Shown piece after piece: positions 1-9,469 of a stretch of DNA of 64,000 nucleotides (positions are counted from its first letter, which is position 1; every line of letters begins with the position of its first letter). The DNA comes from Longimicrobium terrae (GTDB lineage Bacteria > Gemmatimonadota > Gemmatimonadetes > Longimicrobiales > Longimicrobiaceae), in contig NZ_JACHIA010000001.1 of NCBI RefSeq assembly GCF_014202995.1, positions 124,001-188,000 of the forward strand. The letters run 5' to 3'. Below the pieces are notes generated by a model that was not told where the DNA came from, made no database searches, and saw only the letters and a list, made by a program, of their open reading frames with translations. Both the position numbers and the translations under genes were made by a program.

Positions 1-396
1 CCGCCGTGGGACGTGGAGCTTCGGCCGCGGGTGCGGGGAAATCCCAGCTTTCGCGCGGTCACGCCCATGGCGGATCGCGGCATCCAGAAAGCGGAACTCC
101 GCGCGCGCGTGCTGGAGCAGAAGCGGGCGGAGTCGCGCTTCTGGGATACCGTCTTCGGCGATGGCGATCTGGCGCTGGACGGCCTCGCGCTGCGCTCGCC
201 GGGCGACCGCTCGCGCGTGGTGCGCCTGGTGCGCGACTGCCTGCGCTCCCCCGACCGCCACGTGCGCCTGACGGACGGATCGCGCGTGGAGATCCTGCCG
301 CCGGACGATCCGCGGCAGATCGCGGAGATCGCCGCGCCGGACGGCTTTCTGTACCTCCGCGCCTTTCGCCTGCGCCGCACGCCCTCCGCGCCATGA
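1..396 (+). CDS. jetA: Wadjet JetA (DUF2397/TIGR02677), C-terminal fragment
   Basis: This is an open frame from the left edge to a TGA at 394-396, so only about 131 C-terminal residues are present and the start lies outside the window. The visible part has the Pro-Arg-rich stretch ending in VTPMADRG, a Lys/Glu/Arg helix, and a tail carrying EILPPDD and DGFLYLRAF, like the end of DUF2397 proteins. DUF2397 proteins are the MukF/kleisin-like subunit of Wadjet, a condensin-related complex that recognises and cleaves small circular plasmids. The stop overlaps the jetB start (ATGA), so the genes are translationally coupled. Family assignment rests mainly on the three intact genes that follow. Confidence 0.8.
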   Translation, partial: PPWDVELRPRVRGNPSFRAVTPMADRGIQKAELRARVLEQKRAESRFWDTVFGDGDLALDGLALRSPGDRSRVVRLVRDCLRSPDRHVRLTDGSRVEILPPDDPRQIAEIAAPDGFLYLRAFRLRRTPSAP

Positions 397-1586
397 ACAG
401 CAGCGACGTCGCGCGCGGCGCCGACTTCCGCCTGTGCGCCGAAGCGCTCATCGACAGGCCGATGATCACGGCCGCGGACGACCGGGCGCTGCTCGAGAAA
501 ATCCGCCGGCACCAGCCCGCGCTGCAGGCCGCGTTCGGCCGGGTGACGGGGTGGCGCGTGCTGGCGCACCCGGAGTTCGCGCGGCTGGTCAAGACGCCCG
601 CGCGGGCCGAGGCGTCGCACGGGCTGTCGTGGGCAAAAGGGAAGCTGGATTACGCGCTGCTGGCGTGGGTGCTGTGGTACGGCGAGCACACGGGCGGCCG
701 CAAGTTCACCGTCAGCCAGATCGCGGACGAGATCCGGCTGCGCAGCGCCGGCCCAGACGACGCGGCGGTGGATTGGACGTCGCACGCGCAGCGGCTGGCG
801 GCGCGCCGCGTCTTTCGCGGGCTGGAAGGGATGGGTGTCCTCCGGCTCCAGGACGGCAGCGTGGACGAGTGGGCGGACGAGAACGGCAAGCGCGACGCGC
901 TGTACGCATGGGGCGCGGCGGCGTGGCGCATCCACGTCGCCCTCCCCGCGGCAGAGCTGGAGCGGCTGGCGGAGGGCCGGTCCGCGTCCGCCTCCCCCGC
1001 CCCGCCGGACGGCACGGACGAGATCCGCCTGTACCGCGCGCTCCTCCTCAACCCCGCGCTCTACCGCCGCGACGACCCCGCCGCCTTCCGCCTGCTGGAC
1101 GCGCCGGAATCTCTGGCGCGCGTCATTCAGAACCTGGCCTACCTCACCCGCTGGGAACTGGAGGTGACGGCGGAGTACGCGCGCGTTCTTCGCCCCGCGC
1201 GCTCCGACGATGCCGTGCAGACGCCCATCCCCGTCACGTCGGGGCTTGATCACGCCGTGCTCTGCTTCTGCGGCCTGCTGCGTGACCGGCAGGCGGCGGG
1301 GCGGCTGGTATCCGCCGGCGACGAGTGCTTTCTGATCGACCAGAGCCGCGTCTGGCAGGACGTGGATGAACTGCAGAAGCGCCACGGTGCCAAGTGGGGC
1401 AAGACGCTGCGCGAGCAGAAGGTGAGCGCGCTCGCGGATGATGTCGTCGCCCAGATGAAAGCGTGGGGGCTGATGCGCGACACCGACGAGCCCGGCCAGT
1501 ACCTGGTGCTCCCCACCGCCGCCCGCCTCGCCGCCCACTACGCGGACGACAGGACGCAGGATCGCGACGAGGACTCAGAGGATTGA
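393..1586 (+). CDS. jetB: Wadjet JetB (DUF2398/TIGR02678)
   Basis: A 397-residue protein of the length usual for TIGR02678. The conserved N-terminal part includes LEKIRRHQPALQ and LSWAKGKLDYALLAWVLWYG, followed by a winged-helix-like region (FTVSQIADEIR, about residues 108-118) and VFRGLEGMGVLRL. In Wadjet this is the MukE-like subunit that joins the kleisin JetA to the SMC-like JetC. The ATG at 393 was chosen because it forms an ATGA overlap with jetA; the open frame runs further upstream but there it is antisense or out-of-frame to jetA. Its TGA at 1584-1586 shares a base with the jetC ATG. Confidence 0.88.
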   Translation: MNSSDVARGADFRLCAEALIDRPMITAADDRALLEKIRRHQPALQAAFGRVTGWRVLAHPEFARLVKTPARAEASHGLSWAKGKLDYALLAWVLWYGEHTGGRKFTVSQIADEIRLRSAGPDDAAVDWTSHAQRLAARRVFRGLEGMGVLRLQDGSVDEWADENGKRDALYAWGAAAWRIHVALPAAELERLAEGRSASASPAPPDGTDEIRLYRALLLNPALYRRDDPAAFRLLDAPESLARVIQNLAYLTRWELEVTAEYARVLRPARSDDAVQTPIPVTSGLDHAVLCFCGLLRDRQAAGRLVSAGDECFLIDQSRVWQDVDELQKRHGAKWGKTLREQKVSALADDVVAQMKAWGLMRDTDEPGQYLVLPTAARLAAHYADDRTQDRDEDSED

Positions 1587-4500
1587 TGCAGTCGGACTTC
1601 TTTGCGCTGACCGGAATGCCGCCGCGCATGCAGGCGCTGCTGGACGCCATGCACGCCGGCGATCCGGACCGCTGGCTGCCGCGCCGTCTGATCCTGCAGA
1701 ACTACTGGCTGTTCGAGGAGCCGGAGATCTTTCACTTCGGGCGCGGCAACCTGATGCTCACCGGGCAGAACGAGTCCGGAAAATCCACCGTGCTCGTCAC
1801 CGCCATCACGCTGGTGCTGGACATGATGCTCACCCCCGACCGGGTGGACACCTTGGGCAGCAGCGACCGATCCATCCGCTACTACCTGATCGGCAAGGAC
1901 GACGCGCAGGAAGGCAGCCCCAACTGGCACCGCGAGCGCACGGCGTACATCGCCCTAGAGTTCGAGCGCGGCGCGTCCGGCGTGCACCAGACCATCGGCA
2001 TCGGCCTACGCTCGTCGCGGGACTGGACCAACCAGAAGGTGGAGCGCTGGGGATTCGTGATGGACTCCACCCATCGCGTGGAGGAGGATGGATTCCATCT
2101 GCACCAGAAGGGACGCCCCCTGCGCCCCGGCGAACTGCGCGAACGACTGGGCAGCCACGGACAGGTGACGGACGACCAGCGCACCTACAAGTCCGCCGTG
2201 AACGACGCGCTGTTCGGCTTTCAGACGGTGGAGGATTACGAGCGATTTCTGGAGATGCTGCACGTGGTCCGCACGCCCAAGCTGGGCGAAGGGCTGAGCC
2301 CGCGGAAAGTAGAGGCGCTGCTCAAGGAGTCGCTTCCGCCCATCCAGTCCGACAAGATCGATGCGGCGTCCGAGGTATTTTCGCGGCTGGATACGATTGA
2401 GGAGGAGCTGAAGCACCTGCACGACCAGCTCGCCGTCGCGCGGGAGCTGGAGGCGCCGCAGGAGGCCGCCGTGCTCGCCCGTGCGCGGCAGGCGGCGTCC
2501 GCGTACCGGCAGGCGTCGCGCGAGCACGCCGATCGGCAGAAGAAGCACGGGGATCTGCTCGCCCGGCTGGATTCCGCGCGCGCGGAGGTCGCGCGGCAGA
2601 CAGAGGCGCGGACGGAACTCGCCTCGGAGCGCGCGGAAAAGGACGGCACGCTCACCGTCCTCAAGGACCAGTTCCGGCTGAGCGAGGCGTTCGACATCGA
2701 GGAGCGCCTGCGGCAGGTACAGGCGGAGCAGCGGACCGCGTTCGATGCGTACGAGGCGCTGCGGGCCGATCGCAAGCGCGCGCAGGACGCCGCGGACCGC
2801 GAGCAGGCGGCCTTGGGCGATGCGGAGCAGTCGTGGGCGCGGCAGGCCGCGCGCCTGGGGGAAAAGCTCCACGCCACGCGCGATGCGGCCGCGCGCGCGC
2901 ACTGGCCGTCGCTGGAGCAGCGCGCCGCCCTCGCCGCTGACGCGCTGGGCACCGTGAACATCGACGGGAGCGGCGCGATCGCGTCGGACCTGGCGCGCTC
3001 GTCCATCGACGGCGAGGCGCGGCAGCGGCGCGCCGTGATCGACGCCGTCCGCGCGGCGATGGATGCGGTCGCCTCGGCCACGGGGCGGCTGGACAGCGCG
3101 CGCAAGGCGAGCGAGGTGGCGACACGCGAGCTGAACCACGCGGACGACCGCTTTCGCACCGCCGGTCGAGAAGTTGAGACGGCGCTTGCGGCGGCCACGG
3201 AAGCGATCGCGGGATGGCGGGAATCGACCGCCGAGCTGCGCGTGCCGGATGAGGCGTTCGGCGCGGTGATGGCGGCAATCGAGGCGTATCAGCCCGGGAG
3301 CCGGCCGGCGTCCATCCTCGCCCCGCTCCAGCCCGCGCACGACGAGGCGCAGGAGGCGCTGCGGACGGAAGCGCAGGAACTCGGCATCATCCGGCGCCGC
3401 CATCAAACGGACGCAGAGCAGGTGGATGAACGGCTGCGGCGCCTGTCGCGCGAGGCGGACGTAGAGCCGGAGCGCACGCCCGCGCAGACCGCCGCGCGCC
3501 GCCTGCTGCGCGAACACGGAATCGCCCACGCGCCGCTCTTTGCCGCCGTCGATCTCGCGGGCCCGCTCGCCACGGACGCGGCGCTCGCGTCGCGCGTGGA
3601 GGCGGCGCTGCTGGATGCCGGGCTGCTGGACGCGCTCGTCGTCCCGCGCGCGGATGCGGATCGCGTCCGCGCGCTGCTCAGCGCGCACGGCGTCGGGGAT
3701 CGATGGATCGCGCCGTTGGATGCGTCCGCGGACCGCGTCGGCTTCGATGACGGTGGATCGAGCGGCGCGGCAGACTGGCTGGTCCCCGTCTCATCGACCG
3801 ACGTGTCCGCGAACGATGTCGCGGCGGCGCTGCGGACGCTGGGGATGATGGGCGGCGCGGGCGTGGTGGATGCGGACGGCGGATGGCGGCTGGGTCCGCT
3901 GCACGGTGTCACAGCTGCGCCGGCCGAGGCGCGCGTCCGCTTTCTCGGCGAGACGGCGCGCCGCGAGGAGCGCCGCCGCCGCATTGAGGAAGCGCGCCGC
4001 CAGCTTGCGGATCTGCGCGAGGAGATCGGCCGGCTGGGCGAGGCGCTGGATGGCGTCCAGTCCCGGGACCGCGCGCTGGCCCGCGAGTGGCGCGCCGCGC
4101 ACGAGCTTCCGCAGCCGCAGACGCTGCACGACCGCCTGCTCGCCCTTCGCCGCGAGGAGCACGAGCGCGAGCGCCGCCGCACCGCCGCCGAAACGGCCGC
4201 CGAAACGGTGGAAAACGCCACGCGCGAGCTGCAGCAGCGCAGCGCCGCCTTGGAGCGCGCCACCGATGACGCGCCCTGGCTGCGCGGCCGTCCCCGCGGC
4301 GAGGTGGACGCATCCGCCGCCGCGCTCGCCGAAGTGCTGTCCATCGTCCGCGCGATCGGCGAGGACGTTGAGCGGCTGGATGAACTGCGCCGGGCCTACG
4401 CGTCCCGCACCCGCGCGCACGACGCGCTCCGCCTTCACGTGGAGGAACTGGCGCCGCGCATCGCCCGGGCGAGCGTGGGCGTGCAGACGCTGGACGCGCA

Positions 4501-5863
4501 GCTCGCCGCGCTCACCGAGCAGCTGTCGCGCGCCAGCGTGGGCCGCGAGGTGCTGGCGGAGGAGATCCGCGCGCTGGAGCAACGGCTGGCGGCAATCGAA
4601 CGACTCGATCGCGATGCGGAGAAGTCCATCGACAAGAACACCGGGCAGATTGAAACGCTCGCCGCGCAGGAGCCGGACTACGCGGACCAGCTGCGGAGCG
4701 CGTTCATCCTCCTTCAATCCGCCGAACACGGCTTCCGCGAGCGGATTGACGCCTATCCCACCCTCTTAGAGTACGCCGACGACGCGCGCCGGTCCGGGCT
4801 GCCCAAGGCCATGCAGCGCATCCTGCACGACGTCGCGCCGGAAGCGGTGGACGACGAGGTGCGGCGCGCGCAGCAGGAGTTGAACGCGGCCTACGCCCGG
4901 GCGCGTGGCGCGTTCGAGGAAATGAGCCCCACGCTGGACGGCGACATCCTCCGCTTCACCCACGAACTCGGCGAAATGCGGCTGGATGAGCTGTATCGCA
5001 CCCTGGAGGAGCAGCAGGCGCGCAACGAAACGCTGCTGGAGGACGAGGATCGGCGGCTGATCGAGCAGCTGATGCTGCGCGACGTGGTGGACGCCATCCG
5101 CGACGCCATCCGCAATACCCGCCACTGGGTGAGCGACATCAACGGCATCCTGGGGCGGATGAAGCTGTTCAAGGGCGGCATCATGCGCCTGCACTGGGAT
5201 GTGCGCACCCGCGAGTCCGCCGACGCGTTCGATCCGCGCCGCCTGGACGATCTGCTCTCCCAGCGCGGCATCGCCCTGGACGAGGCGCGGCGCGAGGAGC
5301 TGCTGGAGATCTTTCGCACGATGGTGTCGGACATCCGCCGCCGGAACCGCGAGCACGAGCTGCTGGAGGATTATCGGACGGCGCTGCTGCGGATGGTAGA
5401 CTATACCCAGTGGTATACGCTGACCGTGCAGCGCAAGGACGAGTCGGGACGGTGGGTGCAGCTCACGAAGCGCCTGTACGGACAAGGGAGTGGCGGCCGG
5501 CGCACGCTGGACCTGCTGCTGCCGTTGATCGCCGCCGTAAGCGCACGGCTGCAGTCGGCGGACCGCGCAGCGCCGCGGCTCGTCGGCTTTGACGAGGCGT
5601 TCGCCGGCGTGGACGACCGTAATGCCGCGGAGATCTACGCGCTGCTGACGGAGTTGGAGTTCTGCTGGATCATGGCAACGGAAAAGGCGACCGCGCTGGG
5701 CGCCGAGGTGCGCGGCTCCGCCACGTACGAGATGCTGGCCGACGAGCGCACCGTGGCCCCCGTGCTCAGCCTGTGGGACGGCGCGCGCCGCTACGAATTC
5801 ATCGGTGACGAGTTGATCGGGATGGAGACGTCAGAGGGCATGGGAATAGGGAATCGAGAATAG
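1586..5863 (+). CDS. jetC: Wadjet JetC, SMC/MukB-like ATPase (TIGR02680)
   Basis: A 1425-residue SMC-type ATPase. The Walker A GQNESGKST lies at about residue 60. A long Ala/Arg/Glu-rich coiled coil follows, interrupted by a central globular hinge (about 660-780). The C-terminal head has the signature-like GQGSGGRRT near 1300 and the Walker B VGFDEAF near 1334. In Wadjet, JetC forms the motor that extrudes plasmid DNA and presents it to JetD. The ATG at 1586 overlaps the jetB stop. The last residues (MGIGNRE) are encoded by a GGGAATA-type repeat found elsewhere in the window, so the natural C-terminus may have been slightly extended. Confidence 0.93.
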   Translation: MQSDFFALTGMPPRMQALLDAMHAGDPDRWLPRRLILQNYWLFEEPEIFHFGRGNLMLTGQNESGKSTVLVTAITLVLDMMLTPDRVDTLGSSDRSIRYYLIGKDDAQEGSPNWHRERTAYIALEFERGASGVHQTIGIGLRSSRDWTNQKVERWGFVMDSTHRVEEDGFHLHQKGRPLRPGELRERLGSHGQVTDDQRTYKSAVNDALFGFQTVEDYERFLEMLHVVRTPKLGEGLSPRKVEALLKESLPPIQSDKIDAASEVFSRLDTIEEELKHLHDQLAVARELEAPQEAAVLARARQAASAYRQASREHADRQKKHGDLLARLDSARAEVARQTEARTELASERAEKDGTLTVLKDQFRLSEAFDIEERLRQVQAEQRTAFDAYEALRADRKRAQDAADREQAALGDAEQSWARQAARLGEKLHATRDAAARAHWPSLEQRAALAADALGTVNIDGSGAIASDLARSSIDGEARQRRAVIDAVRAAMDAVASATGRLDSARKASEVATRELNHADDRFRTAGREVETALAAATEAIAGWRESTAELRVPDEAFGAVMAAIEAYQPGSRPASILAPLQPAHDEAQEALRTEAQELGIIRRRHQTDAEQVDERLRRLSREADVEPERTPAQTAARRLLREHGIAHAPLFAAVDLAGPLATDAALASRVEAALLDAGLLDALVVPRADADRVRALLSAHGVGDRWIAPLDASADRVGFDDGGSSGAADWLVPVSSTDVSANDVAAALRTLGMMGGAGVVDADGGWRLGPLHGVTAAPAEARVRFLGETARREERRRRIEEARRQLADLREEIGRLGEALDGVQSRDRALAREWRAAHELPQPQTLHDRLLALRREEHERERRRTAAETAAETVENATRELQQRSAALERATDDAPWLRGRPRGEVDASAAALAEVLSIVRAIGEDVERLDELRRAYASRTRAHDALRLHVEELAPRIARASVGVQTLDAQLAALTEQLSRASVGREVLAEEIRALEQRLAAIERLDRDAEKSIDKNTGQIETLAAQEPDYADQLRSAFILLQSAEHGFRERIDAYPTLLEYADDARRSGLPKAMQRILHDVAPEAVDDEVRRAQQELNAAYARARGAFEEMSPTLDGDILRFTHELGEMRLDELYRTLEEQQARNETLLEDEDRRLIEQLMLRDVVDAIRDAIRNTRHWVSDINGILGRMKLFKGGIMRLHWDVRTRESADAFDPRRLDDLLSQRGIALDEARREELLEIFRTMVSDIRRRNREHELLEDYRTALLRMVDYTQWYTLTVQRKDESGRWVQLTKRLYGQGSGGRRTLDLLLPLIAAVSARLQSADRAAPRLVGFDEAFAGVDDRNAAEIYALLTELEFCWIMATEKATALGAEVRGSATYEMLADERTVAPVLSLWDGARRYEFIGDELIGMETSEGMGIGNRE

Positions 5864-5872
5864 GACGAATCC

Positions 5873-7258
5873 ATGAGGCCTGACATGCACCCCGACATGC
5901 GGCGCGACCTGCTGACGCTGCTGCGCAATCCGAAGCTCGCGCGGCTGCTGGATGAACTGCACGCCTCCCTCGTCCGCAACGGCGAGCCGAAAGGCCGCGT
6001 GAAGGTTCAGTCGCGCGACGAGGCGGACGCGCTTCAGGACCTCATCGGCGGAAAATGGATCGAGCCCGGCCTCACCGTCGCCGTGCGCGACATAGACCAG
6101 CGCCTGCGCGAACAGAGCCTCTTTCACTGCTCGCTGGCCGAGGCGGTTGAACTTCACCGCGGTGCGCCGATCGCGCGGCCCAAGGAGGAGCGGGAGCGGC
6201 GGATCGCCGGCCGTGACCGCGCCGTCCGCCGCTGCTTCCAACTGCTGTCAGAACTGAAGATCTCGACCGAAGCATTCACCCGCGTCGCCACCTGGATGAA
6301 CGCCGCGGAATCGGAGATGCGCGCCGACGCCACACGCTGGGGTGAGGCGGCGCTGGTGGATGGCATCCGCGCCGTGGCTCTCGCATTCCACCGTCTCCCG
6401 GCGCCCGGCAGTCCGCCCATCTACCTGGCGGAACTCGCGAACGAGGTCACCGGCGGCTCGCACGGGCTGGATGTCGGCAAGCCCGAGCACGCGCTGCTGA
6501 TCCGCGCGCTGGCCTTCACCTTTCCCGAAGCCGCCGCGGGCGAGGAACGCGGATCCGCCGCGTGGAAGCTGAATCTGCTTTCCGCGGCCGGCATCGCGCG
6601 CGACCCCATCTCCGTGCGCGTGGACACCTTCGGGCTCGACGGGGATACGCCGTACCTTCGAGAGTTGCGGCGGGAGGGAATCGACCGGCCGTTCACGCTC
6701 AACACGCTGGGCGAAATTGGCGGCGACGTTCGGGCGTGGAGGAACGTCGCGTTCGTGGTGGAGAACCCGACGGTGCTGGCGGCACTCATCAAGCATGTGC
6801 GCCCGTGGATTCCGGATCGTCACCCCACCCTCATCTGCACCAACGGCAACCTGAACCTGGCAGACAAGGCGCTGCTGGACGCGCTGGTGCAGCGGGGCGC
6901 GCACCTGTTCTACGGCGGGGACTTCGACGCCAGGGGGCTGGAGATCGCGGCGCAGGTGCTGGCGCGCTACCCCGGCGCAGCCAGCACCTGGCGCATGAGC
7001 GTGGACGACTATCGCGACGCGTTGAGGACGGAAGGCCACACGCTTCCCCCCGGCGCCGTGGACCGCGCCGCGCGCACCTTCCCCGCCCTCACCGCCGAGA
7101 TCGCCGCCCGCGGCCAGGCCGCCCATCAGGAGGGCCTGATCCCCGCCCTCACTCGCGACCTCAGCCGCTTCGTGCTGGAGGGCGTCGCGCCAAAGATTTC
7201 CCAGCTACTCATCTCAGACGCAACCGAATTACAATCTTCCTTGGCACCTTCGGAGTAG
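5873..7258 (+). CDS. jetD: Wadjet JetD, Toprim-type nuclease subunit (DUF2399/DUF3323)
   Basis: A 461-residue protein beginning nine bases after jetC. The C-terminal DUF2399 domain has the Toprim-like acidic sites: VVENP near residue 295, the strand LICTNGNLN near 320, and FYGGDFDARGLEIA near 346-360. In type I Wadjet the JetD Toprim domain (related to topoisomerase VI/Spo11) cuts the plasmid; the same role is inferred here. The N-terminal half matches the DNA-binding arm region of DUF3323 proteins in length and place. DUF2397, DUF2398, TIGR02680 and DUF2399 together define the type II Wadjet gene set. It ends 24 bases before the convergent gene on the other strand. Confidence 0.92.
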   Translation: MRPDMHPDMRRDLLTLLRNPKLARLLDELHASLVRNGEPKGRVKVQSRDEADALQDLIGGKWIEPGLTVAVRDIDQRLREQSLFHCSLAEAVELHRGAPIARPKEERERRIAGRDRAVRRCFQLLSELKISTEAFTRVATWMNAAESEMRADATRWGEAALVDGIRAVALAFHRLPAPGSPPIYLAELANEVTGGSHGLDVGKPEHALLIRALAFTFPEAAAGEERGSAAWKLNLLSAAGIARDPISVRVDTFGLDGDTPYLRELRREGIDRPFTLNTLGEIGGDVRAWRNVAFVVENPTVLAALIKHVRPWIPDRHPTLICTNGNLNLADKALLDALVQRGAHLFYGGDFDARGLEIAAQVLARYPGAASTWRMSVDDYRDALRTEGHTLPPGAVDRAARTFPALTAEIAARGQAAHQEGLIPALTRDLSRFVLEGVAPKISQLLISDATELQSSLAPSE

Positions 7259-7281
7259 CTGTAGAAAGGGGTAACTACTAC

Positions 7282-8331
7282 TCAGCCATTTCCGTTTCTC
7301 GGCCTGACAGGGCGCTCAGGTTTGAGCAACCCTTTATCTCTGCCCCAGTTCTCCACTTTGCGCTTCCAAGCACGCGCACGCGAAAAGCGTTTGCTGGTGC
7401 TCTTTTCGCCGAACTGTCGCGCAAGCGGGATCATGTCGAGTTCGCCGTATTCTGCAGTTGACGCATGAACCAACGCATTCCAGCGCCCTAAGACATCATC
7501 ATCGATTACGTCACTGATTTCGCATTTATCGAGCAGCATGCCGTGTGAACCACTATACCACTTGGACACGTAGTGCTCGCTATCGGCGTCGTTCATGATC
7601 AACAGGAAATCGTACCGGAAATCCGGAGTGACACTCGGATCATCTGAAGACACATATCGAACATCCACTCCGACTTTGCTCATCCAATTCATCACCTGCA
7701 GGTACTGTGGACTTGGTTTCTCGTCAGAGTGAATGAAAATCCGGATTACGATTCCTCCAGCCTTGATGAAGTCTTCTTGAAGCTGCTTCAGTGTGTGGGC
7801 ATTATTCCGTTCACGAAGCGACCAGAGGCTGATATCATTCGAGTGTGTAGTTCTGGCGATCAACCGGTGGTGGTCTGAGAATCCAAGCTTTCTCTGCTTT
7901 TCCAACAATAAGCGCCAGAACTCCTCATAAGCCGTCAGCGCTCCCTGTTCACCTTCTACAGCATAGCCCGTCGGGGTAACATAGAAGCTTTTGGCGTACT
8001 TTCGCAGAGTTCTAACACCCGCTTGGGCGACGTAAGGCTTTCGCCGCTGAAGCTCATACCGCGTCGTCGCAACGATACTGTTCAGCCTCAACATATCAAT
8101 CACTTCTTGAGACATCTGCTCAAGCTCCTGCAGTCCTTCATCGGTGGCTTCCAATTTGGAATGAATCTCCAGAAGCAGCGCAATGGAAACCGACAGCATC
8201 GAAATGAAGATGCCGTAGGTGAGTGGTTCAAACCAATCGTTGTGCGCGTGAGTTTCTGTTAGTTCGGCATAGATAAGGCCGACGGCGAGGGAAAGGAGCA
8301 TCCAAGATTTGTGAACATTGAATCGTTTCAT
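7282..8331 (-). CDS. Unknown two-TM protein with soluble PLD-like C-terminal domain, beside Wadjet
   Basis: A 349-residue protein not assigned to a named family. Two hydrophobic helices lie near residues 9-24 and 37-56, then a short coiled region (ELEQMSQEVIDML), then an alpha/beta domain with GGIVIRIFIHSDE, MNWMSKVGVDVRYVSSDD and DFLLIMN. That strand/helix order resembles phospholipase D-like folds, but no HxKxxxxD motif is visible. The ORF stays open to 8493. However, a promoter (8396-8424) would start transcription near 8389, and GGGGA precedes the ATG at 8331, so this start was chosen. GC content is clearly lower than in the neighbours, suggesting transfer. It converges on jetD and may be an accessory or separate defence gene. 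A membrane role is inferred only from the helices. Confidence 0.7.
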   Translation of the reverse strand: MKRFNVHKSWMLLSLAVGLIYAELTETHAHNDWFEPLTYGIFISMLSVSIALLLEIHSKLEATDEGLQELEQMSQEVIDMLRLNSIVATTRYELQRRKPYVAQAGVRTLRKYAKSFYVTPTGYAVEGEQGALTAYEEFWRLLLEKQRKLGFSDHHRLIARTTHSNDISLWSLRERNNAHTLKQLQEDFIKAGGIVIRIFIHSDEKPSPQYLQVMNWMSKVGVDVRYVSSDDPSVTPDFRYDFLLIMNDADSEHYVSKWYSGSHGMLLDKCEISDVIDDDVLGRWNALVHASTAEYGELDMIPLARQFGEKSTSKRFSRARAWKRKVENWGRDKGLLKPERPVRPRNGNG

Positions 8332-8395
8332 CTTTATTCCCCATTGCTTGATCTTGACTAACATCAGCACATAAAGCATCTCAATGACCCAGACA

Positions 8396-8424
8396 TGTTT
8401 AATCATGCGATCCAGCGGTGTCAA
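8396..8424 (-). promoter_or_regulatory. Sigma70-type promoter for the two-TM gene
   Basis: On the minus strand a consensus TTGACA (8424-8419) is followed by 17 bases and TAAACA (8401-8396). It lies 65 bases upstream of the chosen start and rules out the more upstream start codons at 8493 and 8406. Activity is inferred. Confidence 0.6.
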
Positions 8425-8773
8425 TGAACAAGCGTCACGGTGTGCACACGGGACATGGTGTTCTTCGCCATCGTATCCGACAGCACGCAACACAGTGCGG
8501 GTTGTGCACGAAGCCTACGTAGCTGACGGCAACGGTCCAAAGCGTCAGAGGCTCGCGGTTTCGCACTCATCTCCCGTCGTCCTGCAGGGTTGATTGCGGG
8601 ACTGCCAGTCTTGAGTAACGTCGCGAGACACGCACGGCTTATCCTGCTCAGGTCAGCCTCGGCTTCGATTTTGCCCCCAGCGTTGCACGTGCTGCAGTGC
8701 ATCGTGCGGCGGAGCGCGGCCCCAGCGGGTCATCCGCCTCTCTTGCCCATCAACACCCACGACAGACACGACA
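8425..8773. other. Intergenic region without a recognisable gene
   Basis: About 350 bases between the minus-strand two-TM gene and the next plus-strand gene. GC rises from the low values of the former to the window average. No convincing ORF, hairpin or repeat was seen. The divergent promoter for the next gene should lie here, but no clear box was found. Confidence 0.5.
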
Positions 8774-9469
8774 ATGCGGACAATCACCCCACGCTCCCTC
8801 TACGCTGTCGGCCTGCTGTCCGTTCTCAGCGCCTGCGGCGTCGACCGCACGCCTCCCGACACTGACTCCGGTTCGGGGGCCGAGGCGTCTCGCCCGGACC
8901 CCATCACGACGGTCGGTTCCGCTGGATCGAGCGTTCCGGCGTTCGTCACCGATTCCATGCCCGCGGGCGATTCGGCTCCGGCGGGCGGCGACTCGTCCGC
9001 GATCCGCAGCGTCTACACGTCGCTGGCGGAGAAGGATTGCCGCGTGACGGAGACGGACGACGAGGTGGGCGGCAGCACTTCGCGGTGCCCGGGAACCGCC
9101 GGGTACGCGCTCATGGTGCACGATTACGACGCGCGGATGTCGGTGGACATCGTGGCGCCGGGCGGCCGCGTGCTCCCGCTGCGCTACTCCGGCGTGATCA
9201 CCGCCAACTTTTCCGCCGTGGGTGAGCGCGCCGAGTGGCGGATGCGAGGCGCGAATCCCATCGCACTGATCGTTCGGCTGAACGCCAACGAAGACCCGGA
9301 GGACCCGGCGCGCACGACATCCTACCTTGCCGTCGCCAAGATCACGCCCGGCGCCGCCTGCGTCACCGACCGCATCGCGCCCACCACTCCGAACGCCAAC
9401 GAGGCCGCGCGGCAGGCGGCGGACCGGTCCGCGACGCGGCCCTGCATGCGAGACCTGGGAGAGCAGTAA
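8774..9469 (+). CDS. Putative lipoprotein, function unknown
   Basis: A 231-residue protein with a lipoprotein signal (hydrophobic YAVGLLSVLSAC, lipid-accepting Cys near residue 21). A Ser/Asp/Pro-rich linker to about residue 75 is followed by a folded domain with four cysteines (KDCRVTE, TSRCPG, GAACV, RPCMRD) that could form disulfides in the periplasm. No family was recognised. It starts a run of three plus-strand envelope proteins, but a separate promoter lies before the next one, so they may not share one transcript. Confidence 0.72.
   Translation: MRTITPRSLYAVGLLSVLSACGVDRTPPDTDSGSGAEASRPDPITTVGSAGSSVPAFVTDSMPAGDSAPAGGDSSAIRSVYTSLAEKDCRVTETDDEVGGSTSRCPGTAGYALMVHDYDARMSVDIVAPGGRVLPLRYSGVITANFSAVGERAEWRMRGANPIALIVRLNANEDPEDPARTTSYLAVAKITPGAACVTDRIAPTTPNANEAARQAADRSATRPCMRDLGEQ

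Noticed and set aside
8332-8493. Longer N-terminus for the two-TM protein
   Set aside because: The consensus promoter at 8396-8424 would place the transcript start downstream of the 8493 and 8406 start codons.
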